Assembly (NCBI RefSeq): GCF_025359345.1
Contig: NZ_JANYGQ010000011.1
Location: 26,006-90,005 of the forward strand
Source of the DNA: Mucilaginibacter sp.
GTDB lineage: Bacteria; Bacteroidota; Bacteroidia; Sphingobacteriales; Sphingobacteriaceae
Direction: 5' to 3'
Length of the DNA stretch: 64,000 nucleotides
Each line of letters opens with the position of its first letter. Position 1 is the first letter of the stretch. The translations under genes and the position numbers were made by a program. Under the pieces are notes generated by a model. The model had not been told where the DNA came from. It did not search any database and saw only the letters and a list, made by a program, of their open reading frames with translations. This document shows positions 41,691 through 51,021 of this stretch, piece by piece.

Positions 41691-42380
41691 TCATCTACTC
41701 CAGCCCATAATTTCCATCACTCTTAAAAACTCGTTGTGCAGGGGTGCTTTAATATGTACCTCCATTTTGGTAAGCGGGTGTGTAAACGTCAATTCAGATG
41801 CATGCAACAGCATGGTATCCAGTTCCCATTGCTCCTTAAATAATTTGTTTTGTTTGTTGCAGCCGTGTGTGCGGTCGCCAATTATTGGGTGAAACACATG
41901 GGCGAAATGCTTGCGTAACTGGTGCATCCTGCCTGTTTTCGGATGAGCCTCAACCAGCGAGTAACGGGATGTAGGGTGATTGCCCAGCGGGATGTCAAGC
42001 TCGGCGCGGGCCAGGGTCTTGTATTTGGTAAACGCTTCCTGCAGGGTGCCGTTTTCTTTGCGCAGCGGGTAATCAATTTCTTCTTCATCCGGGGTATAGC
42101 CGCGTACAAAAGCCAGGTATTTTTTGTCGACCAGGTTCCCCTGGAATTGCTGCTGCATCATCACCTCGGCCTCCTTATTTAGCGCAAATAGCAATACTCC
42201 GCCTGTTTTGCGGTCGAGCCGGTGGGCCGGGAATACTTTTTGGTTTAGCTGGTCGCGCAATATTTGCAGGGCAAATTCGGTGGCATCATTAGCAATTGAC
42301 GAGCGATGCACCAACAGTCCATGCGGTTTATTGATAGCCACTAAATCATCATCCTGGTATAAAATATCGAGCAATGCCAT
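41691..42380 (-). CDS. RluA-family pseudouridine synthase (TruC-like)
   Basis: 229 residues from the ATG at 42378-42380 (MALLDILYQDDDLVAINKP), preferred to an upstream in-frame start that adds 12 unconserved residues. The catalytic Asp is in AHRLDRKTGGVLLFAL (about residue 60). TSRYSLVEAHPKTGRMHQLRKH is the TruC/RluA substrate-binding block. TruC makes pseudouridine 65 in several tRNAs. Whether this one acts on tRNA or rRNA cannot be told. Confidence 0.85.
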   Translation of the reverse strand: MALLDILYQDDDLVAINKPHGLLVHRSSIANDATEFALQILRDQLNQKVFPAHRLDRKTGGVLLFALNKEAEVMMQQQFQGNLVDKKYLAFVRGYTPDEEEIDYPLRKENGTLQEAFTKYKTLARAELDIPLGNHPTSRYSLVEAHPKTGRMHQLRKHFAHVFHPIIGDRTHGCNKQNKLFKEQWELDTMLLHASELTFTHPLTKMEVHIKAPLHNEFLRVMEIMGWSR

Positions 42381-42454
42381 TATCGGGCGAAGGTAGGCAT
42401 TTTGATTTGCTGTCATTCCTTTGAACGCACCATTCGTACATCTGCATTCACAAA

Positions 42455-42772
42455 TTAATCCACCGGGGTAAAAGTTGCAAACATATCTCCCGTTTCAGTC
42501 AACGAGTTTAGCTGTACAATGTCGCATACCTCAAAATACTCCTTCCACATTTTCAGTACTTCGGGGTTTTGGTGCGCATTGGCAATGGCCTCGTCGCTCA
42601 GCCATTCAAAAACTTCTACAATGGTGCCATCTGCTGCCTCCATTACTACAGGTTCCCGGGTGGTCACCAGGCCTTCTTTCAGTAAACGCGAAACATGCGT
42701 TTTGGTCAGCTCCTTTAAAGCCTCCGCCTTGCCCGCTTTGGGCTTGTAGGCTACTATAACTATTCTTCCCAT
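42455..42772 (-). CDS. Antibiotic biosynthesis monooxygenase-fold protein
   Basis: 105 residues. The sequence IVIVAYKPKAGKAEALKEL and the central PVVMEAADGTIVEVFEW match small ABM/YgiN-like ferredoxin-fold proteins, which act as quinol monooxygenases or simply as dimeric binding proteins. Monocistronic, divergent from the pyruvate oxidase-like gene with about 80 bp between them. Confidence 0.65.
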   Translation of the reverse strand: MGRIVIVAYKPKAGKAEALKELTKTHVSRLLKEGLVTTREPVVMEAADGTIVEVFEWLSDEAIANAHQNPEVLKMWKEYFEVCDIVQLNSLTETGDMFATFTPVD

Positions 42773-42853
42773 AAGTAAATTTTGATAGCAATTTACGATT
42801 TTTAAAACCCGGCCCGGCTTATTTGGTTAGTGATTTATAGATTATTGAAGATT

Positions 42854-44590
42854 ATGGCAAAGAGTGTGGCAGACCAGCTGGTGGAAATGCTGGCAAATGC
42901 AGGGATAAAGCGAATTTATGCCGTTACCGGCGATAGCCTGAACCATGTGAACGATGCCGTAAGGCGCGAAGGGAGTATTGAGTGGATACATGTACGCCAC
43001 GAGGAAGCCGGAGCGTATGCCGCCGGCGCCGAAGCTCAATTAAACGGCCTTGCCTGTTGTGCAGGGAGTAGCGGGCCCGGCCATGTACATTTAATAAACG
43101 GATTATATGATGCTAACCGCTCTGGTGCTCCTGTTATTGCCATAGCCTCAACCCTGGCCAGTTTTGAGTTTGGCACCGAAGCTTTCCAGGAAACAAACAC
43201 TATTAAACTTTTTGACGATTGCAGTAAGTATAACCAGGTTGCCACCACATCCAAACAATTCCCGCGCATGCTGCAGGCGGCTATGCAGGCGGCCATCCAC
43301 CAAAAAGGTGTTGCAGTGCTGGGCTTACCCGGCGATTTAGCCATGCAGGATGCCGAAGAAATTGCCACTGCCACACAGGTTTTTACCTCAAGTGCAGTAG
43401 TCGTCCCATCAGCAGATGATCTGCACCAACTGGCCGGGATTATTGCCAAATACAACAAAATCACCATTTTTTGCGGGATAGGGGCCGCCGATGCACACGA
43501 TGAAGTTGTGGAGTTGGCTAAAAAAATAAATGCCACCGTAGCCTATTCGTTCAGGGCTAAAATGGATATTCAGTACGATAACCCGAACGAAATTGGGATG
43601 ACCGGCTTACTCGGTTTACCCGCGGCATTTCACAGCATGCACGAGAGCGACCTGCTTATTTTGCTGGGTACCGATTTTCCTTACACCATGTTTATGCCGA
43701 CCAAATGTAAGATTGTGCAGCTAGATATTAAGCCCGAACGCATTGGCCGCCGGGCAATGGTTGACGTGGGTTTGCATGGATCGGTTAAAGACACATTAAC
43801 AGCTTTACTCCCTTTAATAAAACAAAAAAAGGACGACAGTTTTTTAGATGCTCAGCGGAAATTATACAGCGAAGTAAAGCAAAAGATGCAGACTTATGTT
43901 GACGATGCCGGCAAAAAAGATTTGATACATCCCGAATTTGTGGCGAGCCTGGTAAATAAGCTAGCCAAAAACGATGCCATTTTTACCGTGGATACCGGCA
44001 TGTCGTGCGTATGGGGTTCGCGGTATATAGAGGCCACCGGGCAGCGAAAAATGCTGGGCTCGTTCAATCACGGCTCAATGGCTAATGCAATGCCGCAGGC
44101 TATAGGCGCTGCACTGGCTTGCCCCGGCAGACAGGTTATTGCCCTTTGCGGCGATGGTGGCCTGTCCATGCTGCTTGGCGATTTGGCCACCATTACCCAA
44201 TATAAATTACCAATAAAAATTATTGTATTTAACAATCGTTCGCTGGGTATGGTGAAGCTGGAAATGGAAGTTGCCGGCCTGCCCGACTGGCAAACTGATA
44301 TGTACAACCCCGATTTTGCAATGGTGGCCCAGGCAATGGGCATAAAAGGCTTTACCGTTAACGATCCTGATGGTGTTGAACAGGCTTTAAAGGAAGCCTT
44401 TATGTACAAAGGCCCGGCACTGGTAAACATCATGACCGACCCCAATGCCCTGGCAATGCCGCCAAAAGTAGAATTTGAACAGGTAAAGGGCATGGCACTA
44501 TCCATGACCAAGCTTATCCTTAACGGCCGTATGGACGAGGTGCTGGATACCGTTAAAGCTAACTACAAACACCTGAAGGACTTAATTTAG
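42854..44590 (+). CDS. poxB: Pyruvate oxidase / quinone-dependent pyruvate dehydrogenase-like TPP enzyme
   Basis: 578 residues from the ATG at 42854. The TPP-dependent fold has an N-terminal Pyr domain with the activating Glu in HEEAGAYAAGAEAQL (about residue 50), a central FAD-like domain and a C-terminal PP domain with GDGGLSMLLGDLATITQY (about 431) ending in FNN, the TPP/Mg motif. The closest known group is PoxB, which oxidises pyruvate to acetate and passes electrons to quinone. The C-terminus is LNGRMDEVLDTVKANYKHLK, longer than in catabolic acetolactate synthase. Acetolactate synthase-type activity is an alternative. Confidence 0.82.
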   Translation: MAKSVADQLVEMLANAGIKRIYAVTGDSLNHVNDAVRREGSIEWIHVRHEEAGAYAAGAEAQLNGLACCAGSSGPGHVHLINGLYDANRSGAPVIAIASTLASFEFGTEAFQETNTIKLFDDCSKYNQVATTSKQFPRMLQAAMQAAIHQKGVAVLGLPGDLAMQDAEEIATATQVFTSSAVVVPSADDLHQLAGIIAKYNKITIFCGIGAADAHDEVVELAKKINATVAYSFRAKMDIQYDNPNEIGMTGLLGLPAAFHSMHESDLLILLGTDFPYTMFMPTKCKIVQLDIKPERIGRRAMVDVGLHGSVKDTLTALLPLIKQKKDDSFLDAQRKLYSEVKQKMQTYVDDAGKKDLIHPEFVASLVNKLAKNDAIFTVDTGMSCVWGSRYIEATGQRKMLGSFNHGSMANAMPQAIGAALACPGRQVIALCGDGGLSMLLGDLATITQYKLPIKIIVFNNRSLGMVKLEMEVAGLPDWQTDMYNPDFAMVAQAMGIKGFTVNDPDGVEQALKEAFMYKGPALVNIMTDPNALAMPPKVEFEQVKGMALSMTKLILNGRMDEVLDTVKANYKHLKDLI

Positions 44591-44605
44591 GCCTGTATTT
44601 GCCGC

Positions 44606-45070
44606 TTAGTCAATGCAATTATCCTTGCGCCTGGTATCTACAATGTAAATTATCTTCCAGCTTGATGCGGTCTTCATCAGCGAGAAAACGTCTACGCCGC
44701 AATGGCTGAATTTGTCGCCAAGGTAAAATTTGTAGGGCGCCCAAACGCTGGCCAGGTCGCCATCTATTTTTATATCGCCGTAAGTAATGCGCTCGTCGTA
44801 CACGGAAGTGTGCGGGGTGCCGATTGCCTTTGCGAAATCATTGGCACTGTCGGTAGATATTACTGCTTTGCCTTCTTTATTGGTTGATATGCTTTGCAGC
44901 ACCATTTCTTTTGCAAAAACTGATTTTAACAGGGTGCTGTCGCCTTTGCGCATCGCATCAAACATGGTGTTGATAGATTGTTTAATGCCATCGGTAGCCG
45001 ACTGTTGGGCGAATGCTGAGCCTGAAACGGCAACCACGATGATTAATAATAAGATTCTTTTCATATTCAA
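44606..45070 (-). CDS. Exported SnoaL/NTF2-like protein
   Basis: 154 residues with a signal peptide (to about residue 22, GSAFAQQ). The mature part matches small DUF4440/NTF2-like cones: INTMFDAMRKGDSTLLKSVFA, then DGDLASVWAPYKFYLGDKFSHCG, then WKIIYIVDTRRKDNCID. Such domains bind or isomerise small ligands, but no function can be given. Cotranscribed with an exported RidA gene that precedes it with a 2-bp gap. Confidence 0.75.
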   Translation of the reverse strand: MNMKRILLLIIVVAVSGSAFAQQSATDGIKQSINTMFDAMRKGDSTLLKSVFAKEMVLQSISTNKEGKAVISTDSANDFAKAIGTPHTSVYDERITYGDIKIDGDLASVWAPYKFYLGDKFSHCGVDVFSLMKTASSWKIIYIVDTRRKDNCID

Positions 45071-45072
45071 AT

Positions 45073-45540
45073 TTATTTAGTTACGGCAATGCCGTCTATT
45101 TCTATCATGGCATCTTTATTAAACAATGCCTGCACGCCAATAAGCGTCGATACCGGCGGATTGTCAGTCACAAAGTTTTTTAGTTCGTCACGGAGTATCA
45201 GCAATTTATCGGCACTTAAATCTACAACATAAATATTAATTTTTACAAGGTCGGCAGGTGTGGCTTTTGAGGCGCTTAATACTGTGCGCAAATTTGCAAG
45301 GGTTGTTATCACTTGTGTTTTAAAATCGCCCCGGCCTATTATTTCCTTTTTACCGTTAACCGAAGCCTGACCGGCAATATAAATAGTATTGCCACCGCTT
45401 ACTTTTACGGCTTGGGAATAGTTTTTTGACAGCGGCGGTAGTGAATCGGGATTGATAAATTGTTTTTGTTGTGCGAGTGTTGCTTTTCCAAGCAATACAG
45501 TCAGCGTTAGCAACAAGGCTTTTCGGATTAAACTTTTCAT
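45073..45540 (-). CDS. Exported RidA-family protein
   Basis: 155 residues, of which the first about 23 are a signal peptide (MKSLIRKALLLTLTVLLG...AQ). The rest is a RidA/YjgF domain: SQAVKVSGGNTIYIAGQAS, GRGDFKTQVITTLANLRTVL and the C-terminal DAMIEIDGIAVTK. Cytosolic RidA hydrolyses reactive enamines and imines, and the catalytic Arg is usually in the KVRVEIDL-like segment; here that position reads IEIDGIA without Arg at the usual spot, so enamine deaminase activity is doubtful. Periplasmic RidA is unusual. First gene of the pair with the SnoaL-like protein. Confidence 0.82.
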   Translation of the reverse strand: MKSLIRKALLLTLTVLLGKATLAQQKQFINPDSLPPLSKNYSQAVKVSGGNTIYIAGQASVNGKKEIIGRGDFKTQVITTLANLRTVLSASKATPADLVKINIYVVDLSADKLLILRDELKNFVTDNPPVSTLIGVQALFNKDAMIEIDGIAVTK

Positions 45541-45606
45541 GCGATAAAAATAAGATTTCCGGACATAGTGATTTTAGTGAAACATGTATTCATCAACACC
45601 CAGTAA

Positions 45607-46200
45607 CTAGTGCCCATTCTTGAATTTAATTATATCCATAACGGTTGTCAAAAATACAAATGCCGCGATTAACCACACAGAAGCCTTGGTCAGCCTTTTC
45701 ATCGGTAGTAAGAAATCATCCTTTAATTGGTCTTGCTCATCAGCATTAGTAAGGCCATCAATTTTCTTTGCAACAAACTGGTTATTTATAAAATAGAACG
45801 TAATAAATGCGTGGACAAGAAAGAATAAGATAACCCAACCCGACGTCCTGAAGGCGGCTTTAGGCATGGGCCCCGTATTGTTTCTATGATGATAATATTC
45901 GGGACTGATGAAGGTGAAAAAGATAACATACAGCAAGTACAGCACGAAAAACGACAGGGATATCAGCGCATTCCATTTAAATAAAATGGATTTAATACCA
46001 CACCGCCTGGTAAAGCCCAAAGCAAGCAAAGCCTGATAAGAAATTATTGTGGCCAACCCCAGTACCGACAGGAAGTTTGCCACTGCAAAATTTGTTTGAA
46101 AACTATCTTTAGCCGAGTTTGGAATATTTAATAAAGCAAAGCCGGCGATAAAGGGTAAAAAAAGTGCAAATGTTTGCCAGGTGTTTAACTTAATATGCAT
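45607..46200 (-). CDS. Hypothetical membrane protein, 197 residues
   Basis: The ATG at 46198-46200 (MHIKLNTWQTFALFLPF) is chosen because an earlier start would lie in the dnaA terminator hairpin. About five hydrophobic segments: about 8-25, 35-60, 78-98, 118-140 and 172-192, with a charged loop of about 30 residues before the last. No family recognised. The stop is 66 bp from the RidA start. Confidence 0.6.
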   Translation of the reverse strand: MHIKLNTWQTFALFLPFIAGFALLNIPNSAKDSFQTNFAVANFLSVLGLATIISYQALLALGFTRRCGIKSILFKWNALISLSFFVLYLLYVIFFTFISPEYYHHRNNTGPMPKAAFRTSGWVILFFLVHAFITFYFINNQFVAKKIDGLTNADEQDQLKDDFLLPMKRLTKASVWLIAAFVFLTTVMDIIKFKNGH

Positions 46201-46256
46201 GAATATGAGGGTGGTTATTATGCTATTAAAGGTAATCTTTCTATGTGGAAATGAAA

Positions 46257-46286
46257 TAAAAAAGCCCCGCATTTACTGCGAGGCTC
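46257..46286 (-). terminator. dnaA intrinsic terminator
   Basis: On the minus strand AGCCTCGC and GCGGGGCT pair (one bulge/mismatch) around AGTAAAT and are followed by TTTTTT, 23 bp beyond the dnaA stop. A typical rho-independent terminator. Confidence 0.8.
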
Positions 46287-46308
46287 CAAATCATTATTAT
46301 AAGATCAG

Positions 46309-47736
46309 TTAGGACATTTTAAGTTTCTTCTGAATATCGGCTACGTAGCCTTTGAATTTCTTATCTGTATCAATCAAGTCCTCAACCGTTTGGCAGGCAT
46401 AAATAACTGTAGAGTGGTCGCGGCCGCCAAAGAAGTGGCCGATTGATTTTAATGAGCTTTTGGTGTGAGCCTTGGCTAAATACATCGATATTTGGCGGGC
46501 CTGTACAATTTCGCGTTTGCGGGTTTGTGATTTTACCATTTCTATTGGCACTTCAAAATACTCGCAAACCAGGTTCTGGATATATTCCATCGAAATCTCT
46601 TTCGATGAGTTCTTCACAAAGTTTTTCAACATTTGTTTAGCCAGGTTCAAATCAATTTCCTTACGGTTAAGGGTTGATTGTGCCAGCAGGGACACCATCG
46701 CGCCTTCCAGTTCACGTACGTTGTTGTCGATATTGTGGGCAACGTACTCAATAACATCGTTTGATAGTTCGATGCCGTCCTGATAGGTCTTGTTTTTGAG
46801 GATGGCCATGCGGGTTTCCAAATCAGGGATTTGCAAATCAGCCGAAAGGCCCCATTTAAATCTTGATAAAAGGCGTTCTTCTAAACCGGCCAAATCCTTA
46901 GGCGCTTTATCGGATGTAATGATAACTTGCTTGCCCGATTGATGCAGGTGGTTAAAGATATGGAAGAAGAAATCCTGGGTTTTTTCTTTGCCGGCAAAGT
47001 TGTGCACATCGTCCATTATCAGCACGTCAATGGCCTGGTAAAAATTTACGAAGTCGTTAATGTTGTTATGCTTCAGGGCGTCAACAAATTGCTGGGTGAA
47101 TTTTTCGCATGATACGTAAAGCACCAGCTTATCAGGCAGCGAGTTTTTAATTTCGTTGCCAATGGCCTGTGCCAGGTGGGTTTTACCCAAACCAACACCG
47201 CCGTATATCATCAGTGGGTTAAATGAAGTGCCGCCCGGTTTGGCCGCTACCGCGTACCCTGCCGAACGCGCCAGCCTGTTGCAATCGCCTTCAACAAAAT
47301 TGTTGAAAGTGTAGTTGCGGTTAAGCTGCGGATCAACATTAAGCTTTTTCAAGCCCGGGATAACAAAAGGGTTTTTTATGTCCTTATTTATCGAAATAGG
47401 TATCGGCATAGACTGATTTTTTGATTCAGCGCCATTCCCGTTTGATGGTAAATTTGTGGTGTATGGCTTGCTGGATGATGATTGTTCTACTACTATATTG
47501 TACTCCAAACGTCCATCGTCGCCTAATTGTTTTTTTATTGTTTTGCGCAGCAGGCTAACGTAGTGTTCTTCCAGCCATTCGTAAAAAAACAAACTTGGAA
47601 CTTGTATCGTTAAAACGCTCCCTTCCATCCTCAAAGCTTTTATTGGCTCAAACCAGGTTTTAAAGCTTTGTGCCGGTATGTTGTCTTTGATTATTTGCAG
47701 GCAGCTATTCCAAACGTTAGTACAAGTTTTTTCCAT
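46309..47736 (-). CDS. dnaA: Chromosomal replication initiator DnaA
   Basis: 475 residues. Domain I (about 1-85) has VWNSCLQIIKDNIPAQSFKTWF, domain II is a short linker of Ser/Asn, domain III begins at about 130 with LNRNYTFNNFVEGDCNRLA. Walker A GGVGLGKTHLAQAIG is at about 180, Walker B VLIMDDVHNFAGKEKTQ at about 240. Domain IV ends with the DnaA-box-binding signature GGRDHSTVIYACQTV. DnaA binds oriC and melts it. The region upstream (47737-48174) contains two perfect DnaA boxes, so the origin is probably here. Confidence 0.97.
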   Translation of the reverse strand: MEKTCTNVWNSCLQIIKDNIPAQSFKTWFEPIKALRMEGSVLTIQVPSLFFYEWLEEHYVSLLRKTIKKQLGDDGRLEYNIVVEQSSSSKPYTTNLPSNGNGAESKNQSMPIPISINKDIKNPFVIPGLKKLNVDPQLNRNYTFNNFVEGDCNRLARSAGYAVAAKPGGTSFNPLMIYGGVGLGKTHLAQAIGNEIKNSLPDKLVLYVSCEKFTQQFVDALKHNNINDFVNFYQAIDVLIMDDVHNFAGKEKTQDFFFHIFNHLHQSGKQVIITSDKAPKDLAGLEERLLSRFKWGLSADLQIPDLETRMAILKNKTYQDGIELSNDVIEYVAHNIDNNVRELEGAMVSLLAQSTLNRKEIDLNLAKQMLKNFVKNSSKEISMEYIQNLVCEYFEVPIEMVKSQTRKREIVQARQISMYLAKAHTKSSLKSIGHFFGGRDHSTVIYACQTVEDLIDTDKKFKGYVADIQKKLKMS

Positions 47737-48174
47737 TCGTAAATTTTATTAAAATGTTGATTTCCAACCCCCAGCGAAACATCTTTTGGAACTGCTACGG
47801 AACACCGAATATTCAAAAAAAAGGTGGATTAAAAAATTAAATTTTACTTTTTTAGCAAAATAAATTTAACAAATATTAACGCGCTTTGTAGTATAAATTA
47901 AATATAAAATGTTATACTTCGTGGTTGAAAACGCAGGCAATATCGTGCCGTTTAATTATTCCAATACTTTTTTAATTATTTCTCCAGCCCTGTTCCTTGC
48001 CGTCCCTTTCCTGCTTCGCGCAGGGGCTTGGCAGTCATCAATTTCTAAGCCATTATAACCATTTTTATTCTCTAAAGTTTTAAGATTTGTTTAACTGGCT
48101 GATAATGGTGTGAATAAAAAAAACTTAGTGTGGATAACATTCTGCCATGAAGATATTTTGGCAGTTTTTAGCTG
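47737..48174. other. Candidate replication origin oriC with two perfect DnaA boxes
   Basis: 438 non-coding bases between the dnaA start and the end of the mutase gene. TGTGAATAA (48109-48117, complement TTATTCACA) and TGTGGATAA (48129-48137, complement TTATCCACA) are perfect DnaA boxes in the same orientation, start-to-start 20 bp apart. Two weaker boxes with 7 of 9 matches lie at about 47959 and 48066. A very A/T-rich tract (about 47814-47920, with TTAAAAAATTAAATTTTAC and TAAATTAAATATAAAAT) is a candidate unwinding element. Together with the adjacent dnaA gene this fits oriC, although only a comparative or skew analysis would settle it. Confidence 0.7.
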
Positions 48175-49722
48175 TCAGTACTCGCCAAAAACGTGGCGCA
48201 ACGTGTCAGAGATTTCCCCAAGTGTGGCATAGTTTTCAACAGCGTCTAAAATAAAGGGCATTAAATTGGCGGTTCCATTGGCTGCGTCACCAAGCTTTTG
48301 CAGGCAGTTATTAACAGCATTATTATCCCTGGAATTTTTAAGTGAGGAAATTTTTTCACTCTGCATTTTGCGAATAGAATCGTCCACCCTGAAAACATTG
48401 ATCGCCGGGGCCTCGGCTTCGGTAAATTTATTAACACCCACCAATACCCTTTCACCGCTTTCAATTTCGGTTTGATATTCGTATGCCGAGCGGGCAATTT
48501 CCTGCTGGATATAATCCTGCTCAATAGCTTTTACCGAGCCCCCCATGATATCAATTTTATCAATATAAACCTGCGCCGCTTTTTCGATGTCGTCTGTTAG
48601 TGCTTCTATAAAATAGGAACCTGCCAGGGGGTCTACCGTATCGGTGGCGCCGCTTTCAAAGGCTATTATTTGCTGTGTACGCAGCGCTATTTTTGCAGCG
48701 GCTTCGGTTGGAAGTGAAATGGCCTCGTCGTACCCGTTGGTATGTAATGACTGTGTGCCGCCTAATACGGCCGCCAGCGCCTGGTTGGTAACCCGCACAA
48801 TATTATTCATGGGCTGTTGTGCGGTTAATGTTGAACCCCCGGTTTGGGTATGGAAGCGCAGTTTTTGTGCGCCGGCGTCTGTAGCGCCCAACTCCTTTGT
48901 AATATGCGCCCACATGCGCCTTGCGGCCCTGAACTTGGCAATCTCCTCGAAAAAGTTGTTGTGGCAGTTGAAAAAGAACGACAATCGTTTTGCAAAAACA
49001 TTAATATCAAGCCCCTTTTGTAAAGCGGCTTTTAAATATGTCTTACCATTGGCCAATGTAAATGCCAGCTCCTGTACCGCGGTTGAACCAGCTTCGCGAA
49101 TATGGTAGCCTGATATGGATATTGTGTTCCATTTGGGCACTTCCTTGCTGCAATACTCAAACACGTCGGTTATCAGCCGCATGGATGCTTCGGGGGGGTA
49201 TATATAGGTGCCGCGTGCGGCGTACTCCTTTAATATATCATTTTGTATAGTTCCCGAAATTTGTTTTAAGTCGGCTCCCTGTTTTTTTGCTAACGCAATG
49301 TACATCGCCAATAATATAGGTGCGGTAGCATTGATCGTCATTGAGGTGGTAATATTCTTCAGCTCGATGCCATCAAAAAGTATTTCAATGTCTTTTAATG
49401 AATCTATAGCAACACCCACTTTGCCAACCTCACCTTCGGCAAGTTCATGATCCGAGTCGTAACCAATTTGCGTAGGCAGATCGAAAGCCACCGAAAGCCC
49501 CATGGTACCCTGGCCAAGCAAATAGTGATAGCGTTTGTTTGATTCTTCGGCTGTTGAAAAACCTGCGTACTGGCGCATGGTCCACGGCCGCCCACGATAC
49601 ATGTCCTTTTGTATCCCGCGGGTAAACGGAAACTCGCCCGGAAGCTCATTCATCTCCGAGGGCTCGGTATAAACTTCCTTTATTTCAATGTTCGATGTAG
49701 TGGTAAACTTCTTTTCGCTCAT
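48175..49722 (-). CDS. Methylmalonyl-CoA mutase-type acyl-CoA mutase, large catalytic subunit
   Basis: 515 residues. The barrel of the mutase family is complete ([83 protein letters not shown] in pieces) but the C-terminal B12-binding domain of the fused enzyme is missing, as in large subunits that pair with a separate small B12 subunit. The Tyr of RQYAGF corresponds to the methylmalonyl-CoA position, where isobutyryl-CoA mutases usually have Phe. It rearranges a branched acyl-CoA; the partner subunit is not in this window. Confidence 0.9.
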   Translation of the reverse strand: MSEKKFTTTSNIEIKEVYTEPSEMNELPGEFPFTRGIQKDMYRGRPWTMRQYAGFSTAEESNKRYHYLLGQGTMGLSVAFDLPTQIGYDSDHELAEGEVGKVGVAIDSLKDIEILFDGIELKNITTSMTINATAPILLAMYIALAKKQGADLKQISGTIQNDILKEYAARGTYIYPPEASMRLITDVFEYCSKEVPKWNTISISGYHIREAGSTAVQELAFTLANGKTYLKAALQKGLDINVFAKRLSFFFNCHNNFFEEIAKFRAARRMWAHITKELGATDAGAQKLRFHTQTGGSTLTAQQPMNNIVRVTNQALAAVLGGTQSLHTNGYDEAISLPTEAAAKIALRTQQIIAFESGATDTVDPLAGSYFIEALTDDIEKAAQVYIDKIDIMGGSVKAIEQDYIQQEIARSAYEYQTEIESGERVLVGVNKFTEAEAPAINVFRVDDSIRKMQSEKISSLKNSRDNNAVNNCLQKLGDAANGTANLMPFILDAVENYATLGEISDTLRHVFGEY

Positions 49723-49778
49723 ATATAATATATATGCTTGGCCTTTTTTCCTAATCTCTAATCACCAATCAACTAACC

Positions 49779-50309
49779 TCAAAATATCTCCTCAACATCT
49801 TTCCTCAGCATACTGGCGCCAACTTCGTATGGATTGTCTTCCAGTTCGGCAATGATTGCCAGTATCATTTTGGCCAACTCAAGACCGGTCGCAGCTTCGG
49901 GCATGCCTTTGGCTGCATTATTAATAATGCCAAGTGTATTTTCCCGTACATGTTTTACTACGCCCCAGGCGCGGCTGCTTACATAAATTTGCTGGGTAAT
50001 GTTATGCTGGTATTCGTTGCGGATTTCCTCTATTATAATACTGTACAACTCGTGCGCCGAATATCCCGAGGCGTTCAGGCGTACCAGCATATTGGCAGGG
50101 TTTACCCGTTCAATAAATAATACCAGGCGCTCATAGGCCTGCAGGCGCAATAGCAGGGTTTGCTGGCTGATGGTTTTTTTAAATTCGAGCAACTGTATTT
50201 TCTCGTCACGGTCTAAATACGGCTTTATTAAATAAAAGGCTATCCATACAATACCCAGGCCGGCAATGGTGTATTTTAAAATATCTAAAAAGTACGGTAA
50301 AAGATTCAT
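49779..50309 (-). CDS. Membrane-anchored DUF7935-like protein
   Basis: 176 residues. The N-terminus has one membrane helix (ILKYTIAGLGIVWIAFYLI) followed by a soluble helical part (QTLLLRLQAYERLVLFIERVNP, LYSIIIEEIRNEYQHNI, GIINNAAKGMPEAATGLELAK). This matches a small uncharacterised family found in Bacteroidota, often near mutase and Fe-S genes. Function unknown. It is divergent from the A-type Fe-S carrier gene by 91 bp. Confidence 0.65.
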   Translation of the reverse strand: MNLLPYFLDILKYTIAGLGIVWIAFYLIKPYLDRDEKIQLLEFKKTISQQTLLLRLQAYERLVLFIERVNPANMLVRLNASGYSAHELYSIIIEEIRNEYQHNITQQIYVSSRAWGVVKHVRENTLGIINNAAKGMPEAATGLELAKMILAIIAELEDNPYEVGASMLRKDVEEIF

Positions 50310-50372
50310 GCAAGTGAATGTTAAATGCGGGTCATAAATATATTGGCTCGCGCAAAAATCCGCATTTTACCT

Positions 50373-50380
50373 TATATTTG
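50373..50380 (+). promoter_or_regulatory. -7 promoter element of the A-type Fe-S carrier gene
   Basis: TATATTTG is an exact TAnnTTTG match, 20 bp before the ATG at 50401. No good -33 TTTG is seen at 19 bp. Confidence 0.45.
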
Positions 50381-50400
50381 TATAGTTAATTGAAAATAAG

Positions 50401-50754
50401 ATGAGTACTGCTGTTGAAACTGCAACCGGCCCGGTAACCTTTACCACAGGCGCGGTAAAAGAGTTGAATAAATTGAAGAGCCAGCAAGAAATCGGTGACG
50501 ATTTTGGCTTGCGTGTGGGTGTTGAAGGTGGCGGCTGTTCTGGTATGAACTACATTTTAGGTTTCGACCAGAAAAAAGAAGGCGACCAGGAATATATTAT
50601 TGACGGCATAAAGGTATTTATGCATAAGGCTCATGGGTTGTACCTCGTTGGTATGCAAATTGATTTCCAGGACGGACTAAATGCGCGCGGGTTTACCTTT
50701 AATAACCCTAACGCTGCAAGCACGTGTGGCTGCGGAACATCGTTTTCTGTGTAA
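50401..50754 (+). CDS. A-type iron-sulfur carrier (HesB/IscA/ErpA family)
   Basis: 117 residues. The three conserved Cys ligands are in GGGCSGMNY (about residue 48) and STCGCGTSF (about 112 and 114). The N-terminal 12 residues (MSTAVETATGPV) are a non-conserved extension. A-type carriers hold and deliver Fe-S clusters to apo-enzymes. A strong terminator follows, so the gene is monocistronic. Confidence 0.92.
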   Translation: MSTAVETATGPVTFTTGAVKELNKLKSQQEIGDDFGLRVGVEGGGCSGMNYILGFDQKKEGDQEYIIDGIKVFMHKAHGLYLVGMQIDFQDGLNARGFTFNNPNAASTCGCGTSFSV

Positions 50755-50777
50755 GCTAACGTAGGGCTCTAAAATAT

Positions 50778-50816
50778 AAAAGGCGAAATGTGGACAAACA
50801 CGTTTCGCCTTTTTTT
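50778..50816 (+). terminator. Strong intrinsic terminator after the Fe-S carrier
   Basis: AAAGGCGAAA (about 50779-50788) pairs with TTTCGCCTTT (about 50803-50812) around a 14-nt loop and ends in a run of T. Confidence 0.85.
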
Positions 50817-50844
50817 ATGGCCCGGGCATTCCCCGGCGGCAACC

Positions 50845-50880
50845 CATAGTAGGGGTTCAAAATTTTGAACCCCTACTATG
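50845..50880. repeat. REP palindrome copy 1, perfect 36 bp
   Basis: CATAGTAGGGGTTCAAAA (18 bp) is followed immediately by its exact complement. It starts with GTAG at 50849-50852 after a CATA flank. Core copies of the same palindrome are at 51041-51082 (expanded) and 51360-51387. Confidence 0.95.
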
Positions 50881-51021
50881 GAACATGCTGATTATCCAGA
50901 TAATCGCAATTGCTTACACCATCATCGCGCAGGGTATTACAAAAGGACTAAACTTTGGATATAATTGCGGAGGGTATCATGATTGGTTGATTTTTCTTCT
51001 CAAATTAATTTTGCATCGTAA

